This document shows positions 42,809 to 51,830 of a stretch of 64,000 bases of DNA, in pieces. The stretch comes from Bremerella sp. JC817 (GTDB lineage Bacteria > Planctomycetota > Planctomycetia > Pirellulales > Pirellulaceae): the NCBI RefSeq assembly GCF_040718835.1, contig NZ_JBFEFG010000247.1, positions 62,001 through 126,000 on the forward strand, written 5' to 3'. The translations under genes and the position numbers were made by a program. Under the pieces are notes generated by a model. That model was given only the letters and a program-made list of their open reading frames with translations, made no database searches and had not been told where the DNA came from. Positions within the stretch are counted from its first letter, which is position 1; each line of letters opens with the position of its first letter.

Positions 42809-44143
42809 TTAGTCGGCGGCTGATTCGAAGGCACCCAGGTCTGGAGCCTTGCCCTGATAGGGAAGTTCAACCGGGACGCCGCGATCGATCAGTTGGCTTT
42901 CTGGCGACAAGTGCAGAAAGCGAATCGCAGGCAAACTGCCATCAGCCTGGCGAGGCGATGTCAGGTGCTGATCTTCCTTCAGGTCGAGGAAGTCGGATGG
43001 GCGGATCTCAAGATTCAAGTCGAACGAATTTGCTTCCAGCTCGCACTTGCTTTCATCGATATTGATCAGGTCACGTCGACTGCCGTATGAAAGATTGTTC
43101 TTCAGCACATGGCCGTAACCGTCGACGTCGTCGGTGTTGTTGGCCAGGCGGCACAGCATGTTGAAGTTGGTGCCGTTGCGATAGGCGGTGTTGTTCAGCC
43201 AGACGCCGCCGCCTGGGTGATGATTGGCATAGAAGCCGCTTGCCTTGTTGCGGACGGCCATGCAGTTCTGCACGACATGCACAGGGATTTGTCGCGGGAG
43301 GCGATGGGCAGGCAAGGTTCCGTACCCGCCTGCTTTAAAGCCATTGCCATCGGCCAGGCTCTTGAACTCCGGCGAATAGCCATTCCAAAACGCCCAGCAG
43401 TTTTCAAAGCGAACCGCTTCCGACGCGGTGATGCAATCGAAGCCGTCGTCGCTGTTTAGCCAGGCACGGCACCCACGAAAGACGTTGCCAGTCGATCCTG
43501 GTGTGGGATGGCAACCGAACCCATCAACGTTGCCGCCACGGCCTCCCTGGGAAACGGGATCGTGGTTGCGATAGGCATCGCAGTTGAGGAATAGGTTATC
43601 GCTCCCGCGAACCGAGTAGATGCCGATCGCATGGCCATCGTGCATGCTGAGTCGTTCGAAGATGTTGTGGCTGCCATTGTTGGCAAAGCAGATCGATTGG
43701 GTGTGCCCGGTCATGGTGACCTGGACGCCGATCACTTCGATCCCACGCAAATGAATCCACGAACCGTCGACCGAGAACGCATGGACGCGACGTCCTTCCG
43801 GTTTCACGTCGGTGAAATCGAAGATCGGTTGTTCCTGCTGGTAGGCGAAGTAGCGAATCGGTTTGTCTTCTTCGCCACTCTTTCGCAAATGAATCACGTG
43901 CGCCCAGATGCGACGCTGCGAATCGATTTCATCGGGTTGAATGCGATAGGTGCCGCCACGAATCCATACTGTATCGCCAGGAGCGACAAACGTCTGCGCG
44001 TTTTGAATGGACGCGAAGGGGGCATCTGGTGTGCCGGGGTTCGCATCGTCTCCATCAGGAGCAACGAAGTACTCAGCGGCAGAAATCGGACCGGCAGCGG
44101 CCAGCAGCAGTGCCGTCAACAGAAGGGTTCGGCAAGCGATCAT
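42809..44143 (-). CDS. Secreted right-handed beta-helix protein, PL9-like pectate lyase
   Basis: A 444-residue secreted protein with a signal peptide ending GPISAAEY. The start YFVAPDGDDANPGTPDAPFA, then GDTVWIRGGTYR and the later SLADGNGFKAGGYG are features of family PL9-type pectate lyases. Repeated beta-helix coils are expected (NGSHNIFERLSMHDGHAIGI and similar). PL9 enzymes split polygalacturonate or related uronans. It is cotranscribed with the Gfo/Idh gene. The frame upstream of 44143 is not used. Exact polysaccharide unknown. Confidence 0.85.
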   Translation of the reverse strand: MIACRTLLLTALLLAAAGPISAAEYFVAPDGDDANPGTPDAPFASIQNAQTFVAPGDTVWIRGGTYRIQPDEIDSQRRIWAHVIHLRKSGEEDKPIRYFAYQQEQPIFDFTDVKPEGRRVHAFSVDGSWIHLRGIEVIGVQVTMTGHTQSICFANNGSHNIFERLSMHDGHAIGIYSVRGSDNLFLNCDAYRNHDPVSQGGRGGNVDGFGCHPTPGSTGNVFRGCRAWLNSDDGFDCITASEAVRFENCWAFWNGYSPEFKSLADGNGFKAGGYGTLPAHRLPRQIPVHVVQNCMAVRNKASGFYANHHPGGGVWLNNTAYRNGTNFNMLCRLANNTDDVDGYGHVLKNNLSYGSRRDLINIDESKCELEANSFDLNLEIRPSDFLDLKEDQHLTSPRQADGSLPAIRFLHLSPESQLIDRGVPVELPYQGKAPDLGAFESAAD

Positions 44144-44256
44144 ACAGGTTTGTGGGGGAGGGGAGGGGGTACGTTCGGTCATCGAACGCAGGCAGGGGGC
44201 AAAGGTGTGTCTTTGGAGTCTAACACGCCGCCTGGACCAACGCCACAAACCAGGGT

Positions 44257-44673
44257 TTATTCCAGCTCTTCCAGTTCCGCCAAACGCTTGCGAAGACGGG
44301 CCTTTTCATCCTCGACCGAAACGGGAGCGGACGACTGGGGAGGATCGTTTCGTACTTCATTCTGGGATTTAGATGGCCGACTGACGATCCGGTCTTCTGT
44401 GAAATAGACACCACTAAGCATCGACGTTTTGATGTACCCTTCGTGGATGCAGCCCTCTTTATCGCGGTATTTGACCTGGTAGATTCGCGAGTCTTTCTCG
44501 CCGAAAAAGCCAGGGCCAAAGGGTGCCCACTGCAGCGAGATAATCTTGCCACCTCGCCGCGTGACATATTCTCGAACCCGGGAATGATCGAGCCCGCCGG
44601 CTCCCAGGCGAATGATCAGAGAAATGAATACGAGCACGGCGATAACGGCAATGACTTCGCCAGGTCCGTTCAT
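44257..44673 (-). CDS. Hypothetical single-pass membrane protein
   Basis: A 138-residue protein with one helix at about 6-26. The remainder is a small mixed domain with IISLQWAPFGPGFFGEKD and VKYRDKEGCIHEGYIK, resembling short planctomycete proteins of unknown function. The C-terminus is an acidic-basic helix (EDEKARLRKRLAELEELE). It ends about 110 bases before the beta-helix gene start, on the same strand. No function assigned. Confidence 0.72.
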   Translation of the reverse strand: MNGPGEVIAVIAVLVFISLIIRLGAGGLDHSRVREYVTRRGGKIISLQWAPFGPGFFGEKDSRIYQVKYRDKEGCIHEGYIKTSMLSGVYFTEDRIVSRPSKSQNEVRNDPPQSSAPVSVEDEKARLRKRLAELEELE

Positions 44674-44808
44674 GGTGAGCTTCCGAAGTGCGACTTCGGG
44701 CCTATTTAGGTGGAAGTTGGGGTGAATGTCTTAGGCTATTCGTCCCCTGACTATCGATCTTGGAATTTAGATCCCTCGATTAAAGGGGAGGCTAATCACC
44801 ACTGGCAA

Positions 44809-44997
44809 CTATAAATCACCCTTGTTGCGGCCGTTCTCGTCATAGCGGACGAAGGCGAAGTACAGAAACATCACCACGAAGATAGGGATCAGAAACAGAA
44901 AGAACGGCGTCACCAGGTACGCAACGACGATGATCGCCGCTAGAAAAATAAACCACAACCACCATGTGTCGCGCCACAAGCCGCGGAGAGGGCCCAT
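44809..44997 (-). CDS. Small two-helix membrane protein
   Basis: A 62-residue protein: a short polar start (MGPLRGLWRDTW), two adjacent hydrophobic stretches (WLWFIFLAAIIVVAYLV and FFLFLIPIFVVMFLYFAF), then a charged tail (RYDENGRNKGDL). AAGGAA lies about 8 bases before the ATG. No known family. Small proteins of this shape are often called YggT-like or DUF-type without evidence, so it is left unnamed. Confidence 0.6.
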   Translation of the reverse strand: MGPLRGLWRDTWWLWFIFLAAIIVVAYLVTPFFLFLIPIFVVMFLYFAFVRYDENGRNKGDL

Positions 44998-45135
44998 CGA
45001 GCATTCCTTCCAAGATCCAACGTTGTTTCACCTTTTGAGCTGGGCAGAAGGCCGCCGCTCGCAAGGTGATTCTACGAGATCGCTTCCAGCAAGACACCAC
45101 GGGAGGTGGGATACTGGACGAAGGAGAGAATGCCG

Positions 45136-45591
45136 CTACGGCATCAGGTTATAGCTGAACACATTCGAGCGACCCGCCGCGACGACCGCACGAAGCTGCG
45201 ACGTTTGATAGTCGCCGTACTGATCCGGCAGAAGACTGGTGGTGCTGGTCTGCGGTGGAATCGCAGGGTCTTCGCTGTCTCGAACGATCTTGTGCTCTGA
45301 CTTTTTGATCGAAACCTGATAGTGGCCTTCCGGGGCACCGTCATCTGGTTCGTAGGTCGTCAGTGAATAGTGCCCGGTCGCGTCGGTCTTGCCATATGCG
45401 GTGATTTTCAGCTTCTCGCTGAAGAACATCACTGTGGCACCTTCGACGGGAAGTCCTGCCTGCGTGATGACCCCGGTCACCGGGTGCGTGGCATTGCGAC
45501 CGGGAAGCAGCCCAGTCTGGTCGACACGGCAGCCCACCAGCAAAGAGGCTGCGAGCAAAGTCGTGGCGATAAAGATCCGATTCATCGTCAT
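45136..45591 (-). CDS. Small lipoprotein with carboxypeptidase-regulatory-like fold (pair 2)
   Basis: A 151-residue protein. A hydrophobic leader ends LLVGC, a lipobox. The body [20 protein letters not shown] and [23 protein letters not shown] fits the CarboxypepD_reg/transthyretin-like sandwich. The first ATG (45591) overlaps the stop of the upstream DUF1559 gene in an ATGA arrangement, so the two are translationally coupled. It is analogous to the lipoprotein at 14159. Confidence 0.85.
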   Translation of the reverse strand: MTMNRIFIATTLLAASLLVGCRVDQTGLLPGRNATHPVTGVITQAGLPVEGATVMFFSEKLKITAYGKTDATGHYSLTTYEPDDGAPEGHYQVSIKKSEHKIVRDSEDPAIPPQTSTTSLLPDQYGDYQTSQLRAVVAAGRSNVFSYNLMP

Positions 45592-46586
45592 TCGCTTCCA
45601 GGCGTATATTCTGCGCCACTCTTACTGCCCATCGATCCCCAGACCCCGTACGGGCTGGTGCCGGTTGCGACCGAGGTTGCCCCTTGGTTGCCGGCATCGA
45701 TCGTTTCGGTAATGAAACGGACCGAACCATCGGCGAAGGTTGCCATGACGCCGCCAGGATGGGCGCTTGAGGCGGTGTAGAAACCATCCTGGGCATCATG
45801 ACTGGCGTAAGCACATTGCGGACTGTTCGGTGGCAGACAGGTATTCATGGCCGAGTAAGCCGAACCGCCGTCAGTCCAACGATTGCCTGGGGCATCGTGC
45901 GAAAACGCATAGCCGCTGGACGAATCAAACGTCAGGGCACATTCGGCCGGCGTGGCAGGGTCGCTGCCGTAGTTCACGTTCGCTCGGTCACGTGAGTGGC
46001 TCGGGAAAAGGTGCTCGGAGAAAGCGAGCGTCGTGCTGGTACCATCGGTGATGCTGTCGATCGTCGTGTGCTTAACCAGACCGAAGATCCCGCGTGGATC
46101 GAGCGATTCGGTATCGACTGAGTCGCCAGCACAAAAGGTATAGTTCGAGTTGGCAATGGTATCGGCCGCGAAGTGCTCGTTGCTGGAAGGGCAAAGCAGC
46201 AGTTCGATTGGCGTTTGCCATGGCTTCCATTCCTCCCAGGGAACCCGAGCCAGACCGATTGCTTTGATCTCGTTGGCCAGGGCATGTTTACCCATGTACG
46301 GCAACAAGCTGACGAAACCGCTTTGTCGCTGATAAGGGGCCATCGGGCCACCATTGTGTTGGTGCTGCCCCAGTCCGCCTTCCCGATAGGGGAAGGCAAG
46401 GAACGTGTCGTGATAATTGTGCAGCGCGATCGCCAACTGCTTCATGTTGTTGGTGCACTGCATCCGGCGCGAGGTTTCTCGAGCTTGCTGGACGACCGGC
46501 ATCAGCAGGCCAACCAACACACAGACAACGGCGAAGACGACTAGAAGTTCGACCAGAGAGAAACCACCTCGTGTGGAACGATGCAT
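45588..46586 (-). CDS. DUF1559 pseudopilin-like secreted protein (copy 2)
   Basis: A 332-residue DUF1559 protein. [19 protein letters not shown] is the prepilin-type leader (Gly before Phe, Glu at +5), followed by [28 protein letters not shown], the family block. [16 protein letters not shown] closes the protein. It lacks the poly-Arg leader of copy 1. It is followed by the lipoprotein gene with a 4-base overlap. The pair order is reversed compared with the first pair at 13-14.6 kb. Confidence 0.94.
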   Translation of the reverse strand: MHRSTRGGFSLVELLVVFAVVCVLVGLLMPVVQQARETSRRMQCTNNMKQLAIALHNYHDTFLAFPYREGGLGQHQHNGGPMAPYQRQSGFVSLLPYMGKHALANEIKAIGLARVPWEEWKPWQTPIELLLCPSSNEHFAADTIANSNYTFCAGDSVDTESLDPRGIFGLVKHTTIDSITDGTSTTLAFSEHLFPSHSRDRANVNYGSDPATPAECALTFDSSSGYAFSHDAPGNRWTDGGSAYSAMNTCLPPNSPQCAYASHDAQDGFYTASSAHPGGVMATFADGSVRFITETIDAGNQGATSVATGTSPYGVWGSMGSKSGAEYTPGSE

Positions 46587-47239
46587 GGTGAACTTGTGCT
46601 CCAGGCTGATCTAGTAGAAATGGCGGACAAAATCAAAAACGAACTTCCGTACTACTACTACTCAAACAGCGTTCCAAACCGACAAGTGGTTTCCGATAGA
46701 CCGTGTCGGGCCTCCGAACGAAGCGTCGAATCGCACCGCAATTACGCTTTGTTTTCCGTAATTCCCAACTCAAGGTACGTTGATTCCCCTAATGATTAAT
46801 GCGCAACTTTGCCGCATAAAACGTTTTCTTTCTCTCAATTTCGTTATCACTGCCCCGTTGGAAGGGGGTGTGCCGACTACTTGGGCGGCTGCAGAGGGGA
46901 TTGCCCATTCACTAAGCTTCCTCGCGATATGGTCTGGTGTGAAGATCGAGCCGATTAGGCAATCCAGGCAACCCGATCGCGGGAGAAGCGATCTCGGCCG
47001 CGACGAAAACATCCTCAATGGCAAGGGAAAAGCACAAGTCTTTGTCGCAACGTTTTCCGCAGCAGAGACAGTCATCGATTCGAGCACGAATCGAAGTTCC
47101 TTGCACGGCAAACCAGACCGTGATCTTGGCGACTCGGATGCCAAGTCGCCGAGTAATATTTACCGTGAGCCAAGAGGGCGGCCCTGACGGTTGAGAATCT
47201 TAGCCGGAGGGTAGCGTTTAATTCCGCCAGAGGGGTAGA
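46587..47239. other. Intergenic region with alternative hairpins, no gene
   Basis: A stretch of 653 bases between DUF1559 copy 2 (minus) and the permease (plus). Near the permease, at 47125-47154, the bases CTTGGCGACTCGG, GCCAAGTCGCC and CCGAGT can pair in three mutually exclusive ways. Short reading frames here look like noise. It must hold two divergent promoters. Confidence 0.45.
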
Positions 47240-48994
47240 ATGGGCAAACCTCGTCATCGAACCAAGAGCCTCTCGCTGCCTGCTAAGGTTTCGCTTCTTA
47301 TGTATTTGCTCGAGAATCCAGTCCTGCAGCGCGAGTTGCTGGTGAATCTGCGGACGATTCGTGCGTTTCTTCTGCTCTTGGCGTATCAGATACTTCTCGC
47401 GGCGATCGTCTACTTTGCCTGGCCGCAAGTCGAACGCCTCGACCTCTCTTCCGATCAGGAAGCTGCCCGGCGTTTGTTCGATTTGTTCTTCCTGGGGCAG
47501 TTCGTGTTGGCCTCGTTGATGGCCCCAAGCTTTGCTTCCGGGACACTAACCGGCGAGAAAGAACGGAAAACGTACGAGATGCTGCTGGCCAGTCCGCTCA
47601 AGCCTGGGGCGATTGTCATTGGTAAGCTGTTCGCTTCGCTCGCTCACCTGGCGCTGCTGATTTTCACGTCGTTACCGATCGTGATGTTATGCCTGCCGCT
47701 GGGTGGTGTTTCGCTGTACGAGTTGCTCGCTGCCTACGCGATTTTGATGGTGGCTGTGGCGACGTTTGGCATGATCAGCGTGGCGTGCAGTAGCTTCTTT
47801 CAACGAACCTCGGCGTCGCTGGTTGTTTCGTATCTGTTGATCTTGCCGATCGCTTTGGCCGGTGCATTCATCTGGCAGATGCTCGGCGAAAACGGCGGTC
47901 TGCGCTTGTTAGTGTTGTTGGTCACGGTGCCACCGTTGGCTGGTGCGACGATCGTCCTGTTGTCCCTATACACCGCGCGGACGCTGCTTTATCCGAATGA
48001 CGTCGGCAGCGAAGGGAAGGATGTCGTCGACCTCGAGAAAGAGGCGCGCGAAGCGGTTGGTCTGGTGATCCAGCGGGATCAGTTTCCGGATCGTTTGTTC
48101 GCTCCGCCGAAGCGAACGCAGCTTCTAGAAGACCACCGGAACCCGGTTTACGACAAAGAGATCCATAGCGAAATCTTCGCCCAGGGAACCTTGATGCTGC
48201 GTCTGGTGATTCAGATCAGTATGTTCCTGGCGATTCCTTTGATGGCGGTCTGCCTTTACTTCAAGCCGCAGTACGCACCGTTCTATATGGCGTATGTGAT
48301 TTTGTTCAACGTGCTGGTCGGGCCCGTTTTCTCAGCGGGAAGCATTACTTCGGAACGGGAACGCGAAACGCTCGACTTGCTGCTGACGACCGAGATCTCG
48401 CCCTGGATGATCTTGTCAGGCAAGCTGGTTGCCGGCTTCCGCGTTTCGAGCGTGTTGACTGGCTTTTTGCTGTGGCCGCTGCTGTTGGCCTGCGTGATGG
48501 TACCGTATTACTGGACCAATTGGCTTTCGGTGATCGCGTATTTATCGGTGATCCTGGTCACATGTATTACCACGTCGATGCTGGCCTTGTTTTGCTCGGT
48601 AATGTTCCGCAAGACGTCGCATAGCTTGATGTGCACTTACCTGGTGATCATCGCTTTGTTCTGCGGGACACTGGCGTTTGATTACTTCGCCCAACTGGCC
48701 TTCGCCCCGCCCGTGGACACCAGCGAAACCCAATACGCAATGGTCTCGTCCACAACGCGAACGGCAGAGCCTCGATTATCGGCGGTCGCTCAGGTCTCGC
48801 GCGACTTGACGGTCGTGAGCCCGTTTTCGGCCTTGTGGGACGTGCCACTGAAAGTCGATCTCGACGGTGCGAAAGACAACGACGGCGACTGGGCACGGTT
48901 CGGTGTTTATATGGCACTGGCGATCGGCATGAACTTCTTCATGTTCATCACCATGGTCTGGCTGTTCCGCACTCGTTGGCGAGTCGCTTACTAG
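47240..48994 (+). CDS. Two-module ABC-2 type permease
   Basis: A 584-residue integral membrane protein with about 12 helices. Two halves share a layout: NPVLQRELLVNLR (residues 27-39) against NPVYDKEIHSEIF, and APSFASGTLTGEKERKTYEMLLASPLKPG against GPVFSAGSITSERERETLDLLLTTEISPW. Each is the TxExExxTxExLLxxP motif of ABC-2 permeases, so this is a tandem fusion of two permease modules. GAGGGG lies just upstream of ATG 47240; an internal ATG at 47300 is possible. No ATPase gene is adjacent. Probably exports a lipid, peptide or ion. Confidence 0.88.
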   Translation: MGKPRHRTKSLSLPAKVSLLMYLLENPVLQRELLVNLRTIRAFLLLLAYQILLAAIVYFAWPQVERLDLSSDQEAARRLFDLFFLGQFVLASLMAPSFASGTLTGEKERKTYEMLLASPLKPGAIVIGKLFASLAHLALLIFTSLPIVMLCLPLGGVSLYELLAAYAILMVAVATFGMISVACSSFFQRTSASLVVSYLLILPIALAGAFIWQMLGENGGLRLLVLLVTVPPLAGATIVLLSLYTARTLLYPNDVGSEGKDVVDLEKEAREAVGLVIQRDQFPDRLFAPPKRTQLLEDHRNPVYDKEIHSEIFAQGTLMLRLVIQISMFLAIPLMAVCLYFKPQYAPFYMAYVILFNVLVGPVFSAGSITSERERETLDLLLTTEISPWMILSGKLVAGFRVSSVLTGFLLWPLLLACVMVPYYWTNWLSVIAYLSVILVTCITTSMLALFCSVMFRKTSHSLMCTYLVIIALFCGTLAFDYFAQLAFAPPVDTSETQYAMVSSTTRTAEPRLSAVAQVSRDLTVVSPFSALWDVPLKVDLDGAKDNDGDWARFGVYMALAIGMNFFMFITMVWLFRTRWRVAY

Positions 48995-49020
48995 GCCCGC
49001 CGGTTTTTCAATGTTCCCAT

Positions 49021-49059
49021 AAAAAAAGCGTGCCATAGCTCTCGCGAACTACGGCACGC
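49021..49059 (-). terminator. Intrinsic terminator of the 49088 lipoprotein gene
   Basis: GCGTGCC and GGCACGC form the outer 7-bp stem of a longer hairpin. On the minus strand it is followed by seven T. It lies 29 bases past the stop codon of the lipoprotein gene. Confidence 0.85.
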
Positions 49060-49087
49060 CGGGAAAGATTGAGTGGGTGCGTCGCTT

Positions 49088-49585
49088 CTAGAATGGCGAC
49101 TTGTCGACTGGGGCCCGGCCCGAGGCCATCCGCAGCGGAGCCAAGATGCTGCCGAAGATATCGTCGACTGAGCTGGTCGAATCTTCAACGATCACAACAC
49201 GGTCGCCAGCTTGAAGCTGGTAATCGTATTCATACGGGATCTGACCCGCGTGGTGATCGTACTGCGAAATCAGCTTCTGAGGCTGACCACCTTGATGCTG
49301 TGGGAATCGCGAAATGGCGATATGGAAACGCTTGTATTTGCTTTCGACACGCGATTGATCGACGGCGGCTTGCAGCGTTGGAGCCGCATGGAGCGGAATC
49401 TTCTGCGTTGAACGCGTGCCTTTCTCTGGCGATTGCATTTCGACCAGGATCATCGGCTGATTCGGTGGTGCTGGTGCCTGGGCCTGAGTGATGGCCGAAT
49501 CGGATGTCGGCACCGTGCTGCAGCCGCTGCCCAACATGATGATGGCCAGCACGGGGAAGGTGAACAAAGGAAGTCGATAGTTCAT
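49088..49585 (-). CDS. Hypothetical lipoprotein with SLBB-like C-terminus
   Basis: A 165-residue lipoprotein. The signal ends LGSGC, a lipobox. A Pro/Ala/Gln-rich linker follows. The C-terminal half contains YDYQLQAGDRVVIVEDSTSSVDD, reminiscent of polysaccharide-export/SLBB-type loops (rGDxVxV), but no full family match is claimed. The ATG at 49585 has AAGGG about 9 bases upstream; the first in-frame start is a GTG two codons earlier. It is convergent with the permease. Confidence 0.72.
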   Translation of the reverse strand: MNYRLPLFTFPVLAIIMLGSGCSTVPTSDSAITQAQAPAPPNQPMILVEMQSPEKGTRSTQKIPLHAAPTLQAAVDQSRVESKYKRFHIAISRFPQHQGGQPQKLISQYDHHAGQIPYEYDYQLQAGDRVVIVEDSTSSVDDIFGSILAPLRMASGRAPVDKSPF

Positions 49586-49978
49586 CTTCACAATCCCTTG
49601 CGAAGTAGTTGTTGTCCGGGGGAGCGATCTCGTCGGCGCATTTTTTTATGCACGGTCTCAATACTCGGTATCGGCATTCTGGATTACGCGAGTTGAATCG
49701 AATTCAAAGAAAATTCGGATCAGGAAAGATAGGCAGGTGCATGCACGCTAGCCAGCCCAAAATCCGGCGCAGAACTAACCCTTGCGGTGGGCAAAATGAG
49801 GTTAACCGAAGTAACTCGTGCTATCGGCACTATCGTCAAGATTAACGATTGAGCGACCCGTACAGCCGGCAAACTTACTCTCCAACTCCAGACGATTATT
49901 CCACCGATAACGTTTGTGGCGGTCATCTCCTTGGGAGGTGGACTATCAAGGAATCAAAAGGTTAGCTTGCGAACGGTT
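49586..49978. other. Divergent intergenic region, no gene
   Basis: A stretch of 393 bases between the lipoprotein (minus) and the NodT-type factor (plus). No small gene or clear repeat is seen. Confidence 0.4.
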
Positions 49979-51622
49979 ATGCGAAAATCAAGATCTAAGA
50001 GCAAAGCTCCCGTTATTATTGGCAAGCTGGTGCTTGGTGCTGTCACCTCGGCGGCATTGGGACTCAGTGGTTGTTTGGTTGGCCCGGACAATATCGATCC
50101 GGGGGCGCCTTTCCGTTGCGAGTGGATTCAGCCGCTCCCACCGGGGGTAAGCCAGTCGCCGAACGACTCGGTCGCGTGGTGGACCAAGTTCGACGACCCG
50201 ATTCTGACCAGCTTGATCGTCCGGACCGCGCAACAAAACCTCGAGTTAGGGCAAGCCGCCGAACGAATCGCCGAAGCCCGTGCTATTCGCGGTGTGGTTC
50301 GTGGCGGGCTGTTCCCCGACATTGACGGCACATCCAGCTACTCGCGACGCAAAACGTCCGGAAGTGGTAACAGCTTCGGTCTGGCAAACTTCAGTCCGCC
50401 TCCATTCAATTACTGGTCGGCTGGTTTCGATGCTTCGTGGGAAATCGATATCTTCGGTTCCGTGCGTCGCAGCATTCAGGCCGCCGATGCGGACATCGAT
50501 GTTGCCATCGAAGACCACAACAACCTGCTGGTTTCGCTTCAGGGTGAAGTTGGTGCGAACTACATCCAGGTTCGTACCCTGCAGCGTCGTATTCAGTTCG
50601 TCGAACGCAACATCGAACTGCAACGACAGTCGTTGAAGATCACCGAAGATCGTCTGGCCGCTGGTACGATCAGCCAGCTCGACGTCGAACAGGCCAAATA
50701 CAACTTGTACAGCACCGAAGCTGGTCTTCCGCTGCTGCGTCAAGAAATGGAACTGGCCTATCACCGACTGTCAGTGCTGATGGGCGAACCACCAACGGAC
50801 CTGTCGACCGAGATCACGCCTCAGCAGCGATTCCCTTCGATTCCAGCCGATATCGACGTCGGTCTGCCAATCGAACTGATTCGTCAGCGTCCCGATATTC
50901 GTTCGGCAGAACGCCAACTGGCTGCTCAGGCCGCTCGTATTGGTGTCGCGGTTGCCGAACTTTACCCTCGCTTCACGATCACCGGTACGTTCACCGTCGA
51001 CTCGACGAAGTTCAACCGTTGGTTCACCAGCGACAGTATCGCATATGCCTCGGGCCCTGCGATGCGATGGCGACTGCTGGACTTCGGTCGTGTTCGTAGC
51101 GACATCGAAGCCAACCGTGCTCGCTGGCGAGGGCTGGTCTTCGCTTACCAGAACTCGGTCGTTACCGCCGCGGCGGAAGTCGAAGATGCTTTGTCGCAAT
51201 ACCGCTACACGGTCCGCCGTGCTGCCAGCCTGCGTCAGGCCGCCTTGGCTGCTCGTTCGGCTGCGGTGATTTCGGAAGAGCAATACAAGGGTGGTATCAT
51301 CCCGTTCCAAACCTTGCTGGACGCTCAGCGGCAACAAGCCGAGTTGGACGACCAGACGGCCAATGCGGAAGGGGATATCTACCTCTCGGTGGTCTCGCTC
51401 TACAAGGCACTCGGTGGTGGCTGGATCGATCCATTCGCGGTCGCTCCTGACCCAACCGCCGTTCCGCCAGGCGAGCCAATTGAACCGACTCCGGCGAACT
51501 TGAACCCAGCAGAACCAGATCCGGCCGATCCGACCGATCCTATCCAGAACCCACGGGCTCCACTGGATAACGATCTGATCCCGGCCGAAGCTCTACCGCT
51601 GCCTAAGCCAGGCGAAGAGTAA
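49979..51622 (+). CDS. Orphan NodT/TolC-type outer membrane efflux lipoprotein
   Basis: A 547-residue outer-membrane factor. The ATG at 49979 gives a basic start and the lipobox GLSGC (Cys32). The body shows the two duplicated TolC-like halves: DPILTSLIVRTAQQNLELGQAAERIAEARA, DIFGSVRRSIQAADADIDVAIEDHNN, then LIRQRPDIRSAERQLAAQAARIGVAVAELYP and GLVFAYQNSVVTAAAEVEDALSQY. NodT proteins form the outer-membrane channel of RND-type efflux systems. A Pro-rich tail (about 50 residues) follows the family end. No inner-membrane pump or adaptor is adjacent. Confidence 0.92.
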   Translation: MRKSRSKSKAPVIIGKLVLGAVTSAALGLSGCLVGPDNIDPGAPFRCEWIQPLPPGVSQSPNDSVAWWTKFDDPILTSLIVRTAQQNLELGQAAERIAEARAIRGVVRGGLFPDIDGTSSYSRRKTSGSGNSFGLANFSPPPFNYWSAGFDASWEIDIFGSVRRSIQAADADIDVAIEDHNNLLVSLQGEVGANYIQVRTLQRRIQFVERNIELQRQSLKITEDRLAAGTISQLDVEQAKYNLYSTEAGLPLLRQEMELAYHRLSVLMGEPPTDLSTEITPQQRFPSIPADIDVGLPIELIRQRPDIRSAERQLAAQAARIGVAVAELYPRFTITGTFTVDSTKFNRWFTSDSIAYASGPAMRWRLLDFGRVRSDIEANRARWRGLVFAYQNSVVTAAAEVEDALSQYRYTVRRAASLRQAALAARSAAVISEEQYKGGIIPFQTLLDAQRQQAELDDQTANAEGDIYLSVVSLYKALGGGWIDPFAVAPDPTAVPPGEPIEPTPANLNPAEPDPADPTDPIQNPRAPLDNDLIPAEALPLPKPGEE

Positions 51623-51655
51623 GCCGAAAACGACCAATTCCCCAGGCAACGCCAC

Positions 51656-51693
51656 GGAGAGCTCGGTAACCATCACCGAGCTCTCCTTTTTTT
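51656..51693 (+). terminator. Intrinsic terminator of the NodT gene
   Basis: GGAGAGCTCGG-TAACCATCA-CCGAGCTCTCC, an 11-bp perfect stem, is followed by seven T, 33 bases past the stop codon. Confidence 0.93.
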
Positions 51694-51830
51694 GGGCCCC
51701 AGTCCACGCTGGCTTCCTTGGGGGGATTGCCTCCGATTTCGGCTTCCCCAGGTTGTGACTGAGGGCCATAGTCCGTAGAATTTGGCCCAATGTGAAACCG
51801 GCCCGATTCGCTTACTTTTTCTGGGATTCC

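Noticed and set aside
46780..47187. 135-codon frame in the large gap
   Set aside because: No ribosome site, no recognisable motif, mixed composition, and it runs through the alternative hairpins.
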